Shown here: in pieces, positions 39,936-47,907 of the stretch | How the letters are laid out: each line of letters begins with the position of its first letter | Position numbering within the stretch: the stretch's first letter is position 1 | Source of the DNA: Phenylobacterium sp. | GTDB lineage: Bacteria; Pseudomonadota; Alphaproteobacteria; Caulobacterales; Caulobacteraceae | Reading direction: 5' to 3' | DNA: 64,000 nt | NCBI RefSeq assembly: GCF_030698145.1 | Contig: NZ_JAUYNW010000059.1 | Span: forward strand, 104,899 to 168,898 | The notes under the pieces: generated by a model | The model's database searches: none | Told to the model about the DNA's origin: nothing | Seen by the model: only the letters and a program-made list of their open reading frames with translations | Made by a program: the position numbers and the translations under genes

Positions 39936-41039
39936 ATGTCCTTGCCTGAGTTCTTTTTCGAGCGCGTGACCAGCGAAATCCATCAACAGATGGAGGGCGT
40001 GCTGGCGCTTGCCGAGAGACTTTCGCGCCAGCCGATGGGCGCCGACGCCCAGGCCTGCGTGGCCGGCGTGGCCGAGGCCGCGCGGACCGTGCGCCAGATC
40101 CTCGCTTCCTCGACCGACCTCAAGACCGCGGCCACCGACGGCCTGACCTTCACCCTGGAACCGCAGCGCCTGGCCGACCTGGCCGACGAGATCCATGGTC
40201 GCTGGCAGGATCGGGCCCAGGCCGGCGGCGTGACGCTGCTGTTCTCATATGACGGCGATCCCGACACGGTCGTGCTGATCGACGCCGAACGGGTGGGCCA
40301 GGTGTTCGACGCCTTCATCGCACAGGCCCTGGCCGGTGTGCGCCGCGGGGCGGTGGAAGCCACCCTGCGCGCCGTCGCGCAAGGCGACCAGGTCCGGCTG
40401 GAGGGCAGCGTCCGCGGCGGCTCCGACCGTCCAATGGGCGGCCGCGCGCTGGACATCCAGGAGATCGAGGCCCTGTTCGGGCTGGAGACCGCGCTGGGCG
40501 TGGCTCTGGGACGCCAGATCGTCCAGGCCATGCAGGGCGACGTCCGCGTCGAATCCAATGTCGGGGCCGGGGAAACCCTCACTTTCCACATCGTCGCCGA
40601 TCGCGCGCCCGACGAGGTCGTGGCGTCCGAGACCCTGATCCAGCCGGACCGCGCCGCCCACATCCTGGTGGTCGACGACAACGCCACCAACCGCATGGTC
40701 GCCGAGACCCTCTGCGAGATGTTCGACTGCACCTCGGAATCCGCCGTCGACGGCATGGAGGCCGTGGAGGCCGCGCGCACCGGCCGCTTCGACCTGATCC
40801 TGATGGACATCAAGATGCCGCGCATGGACGGGGTCTCCGCCACCCGCGAGATCCGCGGCTTCTCCGGCGCCGCGGGCCGGGTGCCGATCATCGCCCTGAC
40901 CGCCAACGCCGATCCGGAAGACGCCGCAGGCTATCTCAAGGCCGGGATGAACGGCGTGGTCGAAAAGCCCATGAAGCCCGAGAACCTGCTACGCGCCCTG
41001 CAGGAAAACCTCGGCGGAGGCGCGGCCGTCGCCGCTTAG
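39936..41039 (+). CDS. Degenerate histidine-kinase-like protein with C-terminal receiver
   Basis: A 367-residue protein built like a hybrid kinase core followed by a receiver. The first helix reads VTSEIHQQMEGVLALAERL, matching the HEIRTPLNGVL helix, but the phospho-accepting His position is Ser13. The ATPase-like part lacks the N-box Asn (QVFDAFIAQAL) and the DxGxG motif; only a worn G2-like segment (ALGVALGRQIVQAMQGDVRV) and VGAGETLTF remain. The receiver (residues 243-360) is intact: VVDDNATN, D291 in LILMDIKMPRMDG, and K344 in VVEKPMKP. It may act as a scaffold or phospho-sink. I chose the ATG at 39936; a GTG at 39864 would add 24 residues. Confidence 0.82.
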   Translation: MSLPEFFFERVTSEIHQQMEGVLALAERLSRQPMGADAQACVAGVAEAARTVRQILASSTDLKTAATDGLTFTLEPQRLADLADEIHGRWQDRAQAGGVTLLFSYDGDPDTVVLIDAERVGQVFDAFIAQALAGVRRGAVEATLRAVAQGDQVRLEGSVRGGSDRPMGGRALDIQEIEALFGLETALGVALGRQIVQAMQGDVRVESNVGAGETLTFHIVADRAPDEVVASETLIQPDRAAHILVVDDNATNRMVAETLCEMFDCTSESAVDGMEAVEAARTGRFDLILMDIKMPRMDGVSATREIRGFSGAAGRVPIIALTANADPEDAAGYLKAGMNGVVEKPMKPENLLRALQENLGGGAAVAA

Positions 41040-41098
41040 CGCTAGGCGCGGACTACGGCTTGAGTCATCGTCGCCGCCTCTCGGGGACCCGCCGGCCG

Positions 41099-41719
41099 AT
41101 GTCATCCTTCTACGAACGCCGCATCCTTCCCAAGCTGCTGGCCTGCGCCTGCGCCTCGTCGCCGATCATGAGGCAGCGGGCCAAGATCGTGCCGCTGGCC
41201 TCGGGCCGGGTGCTGGAGCTGGGGATCGGCATGGGCCTCAACCTCGCCCTCTACGACGCCGACAAGGTGGAGAGCGTCGCAGGCGTCGACCCGGCGGCGG
41301 AACTACGCTCCCTTGCGCAGGCCGCCCCGCGCGATCCGCGCCTGGCCGTCACCGTAACCGATGGAACCGCCGAAGCGCTGCCCTTCGCGGACGCCAGCTT
41401 CGACTGCGTCGTCTGCACCTTCACCCTCTGCTCGGTCCACACGCCTCAGAAGGCCCTGGCCGAGGCGCGCCGGGTGCTGAAGCCCGGGGGCCGCTTCCTG
41501 TTCTGCGAGCATGGCCTGGCCCCCGACCCCGATGTCGCCAAGTGGCAGCGCAGGGTGGAGCCGATCTGGAAGCGCCTGGCCGGCGGATGCCACCTGACGC
41601 GGCCGGTGACGGCCGCCATCGCGGGCGCGGGTTTCACCATTCGATCGGTGGAAACCTTTTATCTACCCAAGACGCCCAGGATCGCCGGATGGAATGAGTG
41701 GGGCGTCGCGGTCGCCTGA
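41099..41719 (+). CDS. Class I SAM-dependent methyltransferase
   Basis: A 206-residue methyltransferase with the SAM motif VLELGIGMGLNLALYD, the acidic VDPAAE after strand 2, DGTAEALPFADASFDCVVC, and the VLKPGGRFLFCEHGLAP segment. The family (METTL7/UbiE-like) methylates small molecules or lipids. The ATG at 41099 fits the fold; an upstream TTG at 41060 adds a basic leader without obvious value. Substrate unknown. It is followed by a short ACAAGA/TCTTGT inverted repeat at about 41729. Confidence 0.82.
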   Translation: MSSFYERRILPKLLACACASSPIMRQRAKIVPLASGRVLELGIGMGLNLALYDADKVESVAGVDPAAELRSLAQAAPRDPRLAVTVTDGTAEALPFADASFDCVVCTFTLCSVHTPQKALAEARRVLKPGGRFLFCEHGLAPDPDVAKWQRRVEPIWKRLAGGCHLTRPVTAAIAGAGFTIRSVETFYLPKTPRIAGWNEWGVAVA

Positions 41720-41845
41720 TGAAATTGTCTTGTAATCCCAACAAGATGACTGTGCGCGAAATCGCCGCAAGGCCAGATTTTGCATTGTTCGGCGAACGCG
41801 ATCGCCGTATGGATTCCGTTGGCCGGGGGGCCAAGGTAGGCGTCA

Positions 41846-43501
41846 ATGTTGTCTGAGTCCCTCACCGACGGCGGCCAGTCCCAGGGCTTCACGAGCGCCG
41901 ACGAGCGCGGCTCCACGATCGGCGCCAAGGAAAGCTATACGATCGCCGAGGCGGGAAACCAGCTGATCCGCGGCGACGCGGGCTGGGGCGGAGTGCTAGG
42001 CGCGAGCGTCACGGTCACCTACGCCTTCCGATCGAACGCCCCCATAACGATGCCCGACGACACCACCGGGTTCGAACGCTTTAACGTCGCCCAGATCAGC
42101 CAGGCGGAGCTGGCCTTGGCCGGCTGGTCGGACGCCGGCAACATCACCTTCGTCCGCTCGGGCTTCGGGACCGACGGGGAGGCCGCCTATTCGGACAGCG
42201 CCACAATCCTGTTCGCCAACTATTCCGCCGGCCAGGATTCGGCCAGCGCCTTCGCCTATTACCCAGGCTCCACCAGCGCCAGCTCGCGCGCCGGCGACGT
42301 CTGGGTGAACATTACCCGGGGCAGCAACGCCACGCCCACCGTCGGCAACTATGGCGGCATGGTCCTGGCCCATGAGATCGGCCACGCCATCGGCCTGGCC
42401 CATCCCGCGGACTACGATTCCGAGGACTCGCCCAGCTACGCCGACGATGCGATCTATTACGAAGACTCCCGCCAGTTCACGGTGATGAGCTACTTCAGCG
42501 AGGCCAACACCGGCGCCAGCTATGGCGGCCGCTACTCCGCCGCCCCGCTGCTGGACGACATCTCCGCCATCCAGCAGGAGTACGGGGCCAACATGTCGAC
42601 CCGAACGGGCGACACCGTCTACGGCTTCCAGTCCAACGCCGGACGGCCCTGGTTCGAAGCCTTCTCCAGCGCCTCGCGAATGATCTTCGCGGTCTGGGAC
42701 GCCGGCGGGACCGACACCTTCGACTTCTCCGGCTATTCCAGCGCCCAGACCATCGACCTGCGGGCCGGCAACTTCTCCAATGTCGGCGGGCTGACCGGCA
42801 ATGTGGCCGTGGCGGCCGGCGTGACCATCGAGAACGCCATCGGCGGCGGCGGCGCCGACACCGTCACCGGCAATGCGGCCTCGAACCTGATCGACGGCGG
42901 CGCGAACGACGACGACGTCTGGGCCGGGGCCGGCGACGACACTCTGCAGGGCGGCGGCGGTCTCGACTTCCTGCGTGGCGAGGAAGGCGCCGACCTGCTG
43001 ATCGGCGGCGCGGCCTTCGACGACATCCACGGCAACATGGGGACCGACACCGGTTACGGCGGCGACGGCGACGACTGGGTGGTCGGCGGCAAGGATGTCG
43101 ACCTGCTCTACGGCGAGGCCGGCTCGGACGTCATCTACGGCAATATGGCCGACGACACCTGCTACGGCGGCGACGGCGCCGACCTGATCCGCGGCGGCCA
43201 GGATAACGACATCATGGAAGGCGGGATCGGCGACGACTGGCTCTCCGGCGACCGCGGCTCCGACAGCATCTGGGGCGGCGCGGGCGCCGACACCTTCCAC
43301 ACCTGGCGCGACGCCGGCATCGACCGGATCATGGACTTCAACCGCGCCCAGGGCGACAGCGTGCTGGTGAGCGAGGGCTCGACCTATACGGTCAGCCAGT
43401 CGGAGTCCGACGTGGTGATCGACATGGGCGGCGGCTCGCAGATGATCCTGGTCGGCGTACAGATGTCGTCCCTGACGTCCGGCTGGATCGTCGCGACCTG
43501 A
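41846..43501 (+). CDS. Serralysin-like M10 metalloprotease with RTX repeats
   Basis: A 551-residue secreted protease. It has no N-terminal signal peptide, as expected for type I secretion. The zinc motif is AHEIGHAIGLAHP (H176, E177, H180, H186) and the Met-turn is VMSYF (M214). Residues 330-480 are glycine/aspartate nonapeptide repeats (GGGADTVTG, AGDDTLQGG, GGDGDDWVV, GGAGADTFH) that bind calcium. A 36-residue block of four nonamers is duplicated (HGNMGTDTGYGGDGDD and YGNMADDTCYGGDGAD). The C-terminal domain ends SGWIVAT. No type I secretion genes are in the window, so the exporter is elsewhere. Confidence 0.92.
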   Translation: MLSESLTDGGQSQGFTSADERGSTIGAKESYTIAEAGNQLIRGDAGWGGVLGASVTVTYAFRSNAPITMPDDTTGFERFNVAQISQAELALAGWSDAGNITFVRSGFGTDGEAAYSDSATILFANYSAGQDSASAFAYYPGSTSASSRAGDVWVNITRGSNATPTVGNYGGMVLAHEIGHAIGLAHPADYDSEDSPSYADDAIYYEDSRQFTVMSYFSEANTGASYGGRYSAAPLLDDISAIQQEYGANMSTRTGDTVYGFQSNAGRPWFEAFSSASRMIFAVWDAGGTDTFDFSGYSSAQTIDLRAGNFSNVGGLTGNVAVAAGVTIENAIGGGGADTVTGNAASNLIDGGANDDDVWAGAGDDTLQGGGGLDFLRGEEGADLLIGGAAFDDIHGNMGTDTGYGGDGDDWVVGGKDVDLLYGEAGSDVIYGNMADDTCYGGDGADLIRGGQDNDIMEGGIGDDWLSGDRGSDSIWGGAGADTFHTWRDAGIDRIMDFNRAQGDSVLVSEGSTYTVSQSESDVVIDMGGGSQMILVGVQMSSLTSGWIVAT

Positions 43502-43502
43502 T

Positions 43503-43718
43503 CTAGAGCTGGTTGTACTCGCCGCAACGGCACTTCACGACCACGTCGGCGATGTCGGACCGTTCGCGGCTGGTCAGGACCACTTCCTCGCAGGCGCCGC
43601 AGACGAAGGCGGTTCCGGGCTCGCCCTCGCCGAAGACATGCGGGGTTTCGGTCGCCATGACCACTTCACGACGCCCCACGAACAGGCTGGGGAAAACTCG
43701 CATGGACGTCATGATCAT
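43503..43718 (-). CDS. Small zinc-ribbon-like protein
   Basis: A 71-residue protein with two cysteine pairs: FVCGACEEVV and VVKCRCGEYNQL, probably binding one zinc ion. The N-terminus (MIMTSMRVFPSLFVG) is hydrophobic. The ATG at 43718 has GAGG eight bases upstream; the internal ATG at 43658 is another candidate. Function unknown. It converges on the protease gene, with 1 base between the stops. Confidence 0.7.
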   Translation of the reverse strand: MIMTSMRVFPSLFVGRREVVMATETPHVFGEGEPGTAFVCGACEEVVLTSRERSDIADVVVKCRCGEYNQL

Positions 43719-43861
43719 CGGAACTGCCTCATTCTGACCCGTGCCCGGGCTACGCGACTGTGCAACTGCAAAACGCGTGTAGCCGAGTTTTGCTGCAGCG
43801 CAATGACACTTTGTCGGAAAAGGGTTTCAGAGGTGTGTGGCGCCCGCTGGTGAGGCGCCCG

Positions 43862-44968
43862 TCAGCCAAGCGCCAGCAGGGCCAGCACCCAGGCCAGCAC
43901 CACCACGGTCTCCAGCACGATCAGCAGCACCGGCTTCCAGCCCACATGGGCCAGTTCGCCGAGCGAGGTCTTGGCGCCGACCGCGGCGATGGCGGTGATC
44001 AGGAACCAGCGCGAGGTCGAGCCCGCGGCCTCCATCAGGGCCGGCGGCGTCAGGCCGGTGGAGTTCACCGCCACCAGGGCCGCAAACCCCACCAGGAACA
44101 TCGGGACCAGGGGCGGCCGCTTGACGCCCGGGGTAGCGGCCCCGCGGTTGTGGAAGATGAAGGCGACGATCAGGATGGTCGGCAGCAGCAGGGCGACCCG
44201 GAACAGCTTGACGATGGTGGCCGTGTCGCCGGCGACCTTGGAGACGCCGTAGCCGGCGCCCACCACCTGGGCCACGTCATGGATGGTGGCGCCCAGGAAG
44301 ACGCCGGCCTGGCTGTCGCTCAGGCCCACGGCCCCGGCGATCAGCGGATAGACCACCATGGCGACGGTCGAGAGCGTGGTCACCCCCACCACGGTCAACA
44401 GGGTGTCGCGTTCCCGCGTCGGCGAGGGCGGCAGCACCGAGGAGAGGGCGAGCGCCGCCGAGGCGCCGCAGATCGCCACCGAGCCCCCGGTCAGCACACC
44501 GAAATCGGCCTTCAGTCTCAGGACCCTCGCCAAGCCCCAGCCAGCCAGGATGGTCACGACCACCCCGCCCGCGGCGATCAGCAGGGTCTGACCGCCCAAG
44601 GCCTGCACCTGGTCGAGGGTGATCCGCGCACCCAGCAGGGCGACCCCGATGCGCAAGATCTGGCGCGAGGCGAAGTCGATGCCCGGCCGGCAGCGGACGT
44701 CCTGGCCAACGAAGTTGACCGCCATGCCCAGCAGCAGGGCGAACAGCATGACGGGCGCGCCGTAGTGGTCGGCCAGCCACGAGGCCGACAGCGCCACCAG
44801 CACGGCGATGGAGAGGCCCGGCGACAGCCGTCGAACGGCCACCAGAAGCCGCGTCCCGACCGGGCCGGAGGCCTCGCCGGGCGCCAGGACCGGCACGCCC
44901 TCCAGAGAATCGTAGGAGGAGAACGCGAACTGGTCCGACAACCGGCTGTTCTCGTCGAGCTTGCTCAT
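43862..44968 (-). CDS. YeiH/UPF0324-family putative exporter
   Basis: A 368-residue inner-membrane protein with about ten hydrophobic segments. YeiH family features are GMAVNFVGQD, RQILRIGVALLGARITLDQV, TGGSVAICGASAALALSSVL, LGATIHDVAQVVGAGYGVS and AVGAKTSLGELAHVGWKP. The family is annotated as putative sulfate or sulfonate exporters. The gene lies 48 bases downstream of the MarR-controlled amidohydrolase gene on the same strand and is probably cotranscribed, so its substrate may be linked to that enzyme. Confidence 0.88.
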   Translation of the reverse strand: MSKLDENSRLSDQFAFSSYDSLEGVPVLAPGEASGPVGTRLLVAVRRLSPGLSIAVLVALSASWLADHYGAPVMLFALLLGMAVNFVGQDVRCRPGIDFASRQILRIGVALLGARITLDQVQALGGQTLLIAAGGVVVTILAGWGLARVLRLKADFGVLTGGSVAICGASAALALSSVLPPSPTRERDTLLTVVGVTTLSTVAMVVYPLIAGAVGLSDSQAGVFLGATIHDVAQVVGAGYGVSKVAGDTATIVKLFRVALLLPTILIVAFIFHNRGAATPGVKRPPLVPMFLVGFAALVAVNSTGLTPPALMEAAGSTSRWFLITAIAAVGAKTSLGELAHVGWKPVLLIVLETVVVLAWVLALLALG

Positions 44969-45016
44969 GCGCCAGGAATGATCGGTCGCGGGCCCATCCG
45001 CAACCTTCTCGTTCTG

Positions 45017-45835
45017 CTAGGCTGGCAGGCTGAACACCCGGCGCGCATTGCCCCCGAGGAACAGTTCCCGCGCCTGGTCGTCGAGGCCGAGTTCGTCGAG
45101 GCGTTCCAGGCAGCGCTTCGGCGAAAGCATCGGCCAGTTGGTGCCGAACATCACCCGGGTGCGCCCCTGGCCGCGCATGAACTCCACCAGGGCGGCGGGC
45201 AGGCGGTGGACGCTGTAGGCCGAGGTGTCGACGTGGAAGTTCGGATACTTGCGGGCCAGGGACAAGACCTCCTCGATCCAGGGATAGCCCACATGGCCGC
45301 CGATCACCTTGAGCTCGGGGAAGTCCAGCAGCACCTCGTCCAGATAGGGGATCGGCCGGCCGGGCTCGGAGCGGCAGAGCGGGCCGGTGTGGCCGATCTG
45401 GGTGCAGAACGGCACGCCCGCCTCCACGCAGGCCACATAGACCGGATAGTAGCGGCGGTCGTTGGGCGGCAGGTCCCAAAGCCAGGGGACCACGCGCACC
45501 CCCACGAACTTGCCGCCGGCCGTGTGCTCGCGGATGGCGCGGACCGCGCCCATGGGATCGTTGAGGTCGACGCTGACCAGGCCGCGGAAGCGGTCGGGCG
45601 CCTGGTCGATCATGGCGGCGACCTCGGCGTTGGAGATCAGGTCGCCCTTGGGCCCATGCCAGGCCGACAGCAGGGCGATCTCGACGCCGCCCGCGTCCAT
45701 GGCCGCCAGGGTCTGGGCCGTGGTGGTGGCCATCGGTTCGCCGGTCTTGCCGGTCCAGCGCAGCTGGGTCGCGAGCCAGGGTTCGTTGGCGCACCGTAGC
45801 GTGGGCCTCTGGGCCCAGACGTCGACAGCGCCCAT
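45017..45835 (-). CDS. Amidohydrolase_2-family protein, MarR-controlled
   Basis: A 272-residue TIM-barrel protein of the amidohydrolase_2/ACMSD-related group. It keeps GLVSVDLNDP, CTQIGHTGPLC, LKVIGGHVGYPWIEEV and FHVDTSAYSV. The usual N-terminal HxH is replaced by VDVWAQRPT and the catalytic Asp region reads MFGTNWPM with Asn, so metal binding may be altered or absent; a DxWxQ subfamily with these changes exists. The ATG at 45835 follows AAAGGAG. Its promoter overlaps a palindromic operator shared with the divergent marR gene. Confidence 0.85.
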   Translation of the reverse strand: MGAVDVWAQRPTLRCANEPWLATQLRWTGKTGEPMATTTAQTLAAMDAGGVEIALLSAWHGPKGDLISNAEVAAMIDQAPDRFRGLVSVDLNDPMGAVRAIREHTAGGKFVGVRVVPWLWDLPPNDRRYYPVYVACVEAGVPFCTQIGHTGPLCRSEPGRPIPYLDEVLLDFPELKVIGGHVGYPWIEEVLSLARKYPNFHVDTSAYSVHRLPAALVEFMRGQGRTRVMFGTNWPMLSPKRCLERLDELGLDDQARELFLGGNARRVFSLPA

Positions 45836-45853
45836 GGCGCGGCTCCTTTCATT

Positions 45854-45869
45854 GCTTCACTAGTGAAGC
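45854..45869. promoter_or_regulatory. MarR operator 1 (GCTTCACTAGTGAAGC)
   Basis: A perfect 16-bp palindrome just after the -10 box of the amidohydrolase promoter, between the amidohydrolase gene and divergent marR. A near-identical site follows marR at 46349-46364. Binding would block the amidohydrolase and possibly marR itself. Confidence 0.8.
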
Positions 45870-45897
45870 ATATCGGAGCATTGAGCCGCCTTGTCAA
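45869..45897 (-). promoter_or_regulatory. Promoter of the amidohydrolase-yeiH operon
   Basis: On the leftward strand TTGACA (45892-45897) and GATATG (45869-45874) are separated by 17 bases, a good sigma-70 type promoter. Operator 1 directly follows the -10 box. Confidence 0.6.
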
Positions 45898-45916
45898 CGC
45901 AAGCTAGGGTCGGACC

Positions 45917-46348
45917 ATGAGCGCCGCCAGCGACCACCGCGTCTTTCATCTGCTGCAACTGACGGCCCACCGGGTGAAGACCCACGCCGACCGCAACTCC
46001 CTGGCCAAGGCCGGGGTCACCGCCGCCCAGGCCGCCGTCCTGCACGTACTCTCTCGCTCGCCCGGCGCCACCCAGCGGGTGGTGGCCGAGCAGCTCAAGC
46101 AGCAGGAGTCGGCGATCACCGCCATGGCCGCGCGCCTCGCCGAGGCCGGCCTGCTGGTCCGCACCCCCAGCGACGTCGACCGCCGCGCCTGGGCGCTGAA
46201 CCTGACCCCGGCAGGCGAGGCGGCCCTGGCCGGCTTCCGCGCGCCGCTGGACGAACTCAACGCCGCCCTCACCGAGGCCCTGGGCGGCGAGGCCCAGGTC
46301 GAGGCGTTCGCCCTGTCGTTGAAGGCCATATTGGACGCCGATCTGTAA
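45917..46348 (+). CDS. MarR-family transcriptional regulator
   Basis: A 143-residue winged-helix regulator. Its DNA-binding part is GATQRVVAEQLKQQESAITAM (recognition helix ESAITAMAARL) followed by the wing LVRTPSDVDRRAWALNLTPA, which is the MarR signature. N- and C-terminal helices form the dimer. It is divergent from the amidohydrolase gene, and matching palindromes lie before and after it, so it probably represses both the amidohydrolase-yeiH operon and the downstream methyltransferase gene. The ligand is likely a substrate of this set, but is not evident. Confidence 0.9.
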   Translation: MSAASDHRVFHLLQLTAHRVKTHADRNSLAKAGVTAAQAAVLHVLSRSPGATQRVVAEQLKQQESAITAMAARLAEAGLLVRTPSDVDRRAWALNLTPAGEAALAGFRAPLDELNAALTEALGGEAQVEAFALSLKAILDADL

Positions 46349-46364
46349 GCTTCACTCATGAAGC
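46349..46364. promoter_or_regulatory. MarR operator 2 (GCTTCACTCATGAAGC)
   Basis: Arms GCTTCA/TGAAGC identical to operator 1, extended to AAGCTTCA/TGAAGCTT. It begins at the marR stop codon and lies 40 bases before the ICMT-like start. Confidence 0.8.
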
Positions 46365-46403
46365 TTATCATGGCATGATCCACGCATCGCGCGAGGTCGG
46401 CCC

Positions 46404-46904
46404 ATGTCCCGCACTGAGTCACTCTTCGGATCCGCAGCCTTCCTGATCCTCGCGCCTGGCACGATCGCGGGGCTGCTGCCCTGGCTGGTGCGGCGATGGT
46501 CGCCCCCCTCGCCGCTTTTGGAAGGACCCCTGCCATTGCTGGCGGGCGCCCTCGTCTGCCTGGCTGGCCTGGCGGGACTGATCGCCTGTTTCGTGCGCTT
46601 CGCCTGGCAGGGCCGCGGCACCCCGGCTCCCATCGCGCCGCCGGAGGTTCTGGTGGTCACCGGCCTCTACAGGCACGTGCGCAACCCGATGTATGTGGCG
46701 GTGACGGCCCTGATCCTCGGCCAGGCCCTGGTCTTCGCCAGCCCCTGGACCCTGGCCTATGGCGCGGTCATGTGGGCCACCTTCCACGCCTTCATTCTGA
46801 CGTACGAGGAACCGACCTTAAGGCGCAGCTTCCCGGAACAGTACGGACCGTATGTCCGCAACGTGCCGCGCTGGATCCCGCGCCTGCGGCCGTGGCGGGC
46901 CTGA
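46404..46904 (+). CDS. Isoprenylcysteine carboxyl methyltransferase-like membrane protein
   Basis: A 166-residue protein with four hydrophobic segments and the ICMT/PEMT C-terminal signature: VTGLYRHVRNPMYVAVTAL, then FILTYEEPTLRRSFPEQYG and YVRNVPRWIPRL, which form the SAM site. Bacterial members methylate membrane lipids or small acceptors; the target is not evident. It follows marR with a MarR operator between, so it is probably part of the same regulon. It converges on hslO. Confidence 0.85.
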   Translation: MSRTESLFGSAAFLILAPGTIAGLLPWLVRRWSPPSPLLEGPLPLLAGALVCLAGLAGLIACFVRFAWQGRGTPAPIAPPEVLVVTGLYRHVRNPMYVAVTALILGQALVFASPWTLAYGAVMWATFHAFILTYEEPTLRRSFPEQYGPYVRNVPRWIPRLRPWRA

Positions 46905-46933
46905 TCCAATACCCACCCCTCTAAGCTCCGCTC

Positions 46934-47848
46934 CTAGGCCGCGACGATAGCCTCAGGCTCGACCACATAGACGGTGGAGCAATATTCGCAGGTCACCCGG
47001 ATCTTGCCGTCGTCCTCCACCATGTCGGCGCGCTCATCGGCCCCGAACGAGCGCAGCACGCCCTCGATCCGGGTCTGGGAGCACCGGCAGAAGGCCTGCA
47101 GGGGCTGGGCTTCGAACACCCGCACCCCGTCCTCGTGGAACAGCCGGAACAGCAGGGTCTCGGCCGAGATGGTGGGGTCCAGCAGCTCGTCCTCGCCGAT
47201 GGTCTCGAAGAAGGCCTGGGTGCGCCGCCAGGCCTCGGCGTGGGAGCCGCGCGCCTCGTCCTCGGCGATGTTCTGGATCAGCATGCCGCCGGCCCGCCAG
47301 GTCGGGCCCTCGCCCGTGTCGGCCTGGCCCACCGCCAGGCGCACCCGCGTCGGGGTCTGCTCGGACTGGGCGAAATACTGCTCGGCGCAGAGCGCCAGGG
47401 TCTCGCCTTCGATCGAGGTGACACCCTGGTAGCGGTCCATGTCCGCGCCCTGGTCGACGGTCATGATGAACACCCCGCCGCCCAGCAGGGTCTTGGCGCC
47501 CGGGCGCACGAAGCCCTTGGTCGCCTCGGCGATCGCATCGGGATCGAACCGGCAATAGCCGCGCAGGGCGCCGGTGGTGTCGTAGTCGGCCACCACGTAG
47601 CGCACGGGCCCGTCGCCCTGGGCCTGGATGATCAACCGGCCCTCGAACTTCAGGCTGGAGCCCACCAGGCCTGCCAGGGCGCAGGCCTCGCCCAGCAGAT
47701 TGGCGACCGCCTCCGGATAGGCGTGAGCCTTGAGGATCGTATCGACCGCCGCGCCCAGCCGAACCAAGCGGCCGCGCACGGTCTCGCCCTCGATCTGGAA
47801 CGGCGCGACGAGGTCGTCTGGGGCGATGGGGAGCGGCATGTTCGGCAT
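46934..47848 (-). CDS. hslO: Redox-regulated chaperone Hsp33
   Basis: A 304-residue cytoplasmic holdase activated by oxidation. The N-terminal domain has GETVRGRLVRLGAAVDTIL and LKFEGRLIIQAQGDGPV; the middle has TLLGGGVFIMTVDQG; the C-terminal zinc site is FCRCSQ and CEYC, giving CxC and CxxC, as needed for the redox switch. The start is the ATG at 47848 (MPNMPLPIAP), with a poor ribosome site; an in-frame ATG lies at 47839. It is 59 bases downstream of argF on the same strand. Confidence 0.92.
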   Translation of the reverse strand: MPNMPLPIAPDDLVAPFQIEGETVRGRLVRLGAAVDTILKAHAYPEAVANLLGEACALAGLVGSSLKFEGRLIIQAQGDGPVRYVVADYDTTGALRGYCRFDPDAIAEATKGFVRPGAKTLLGGGVFIMTVDQGADMDRYQGVTSIEGETLALCAEQYFAQSEQTPTRVRLAVGQADTGEGPTWRAGGMLIQNIAEDEARGSHAEAWRRTQAFFETIGEDELLDPTISAETLLFRLFHEDGVRVFEAQPLQAFCRCSQTRIEGVLRSFGADERADMVEDDGKIRVTCEYCSTVYVVEPEAIVAA

Positions 47849-47907
47849 GGTGCGGGGATATAGGGCGACAGGGGCCAAGTTGCGAGCGTGACCCTTGTCG
47901 CGCCGGC

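Noticed and set aside
42840..43310. Short GC-rich tandem repeats
   Set aside because: These encode the RTX nonapeptides of the protease rather than a separate DNA element.
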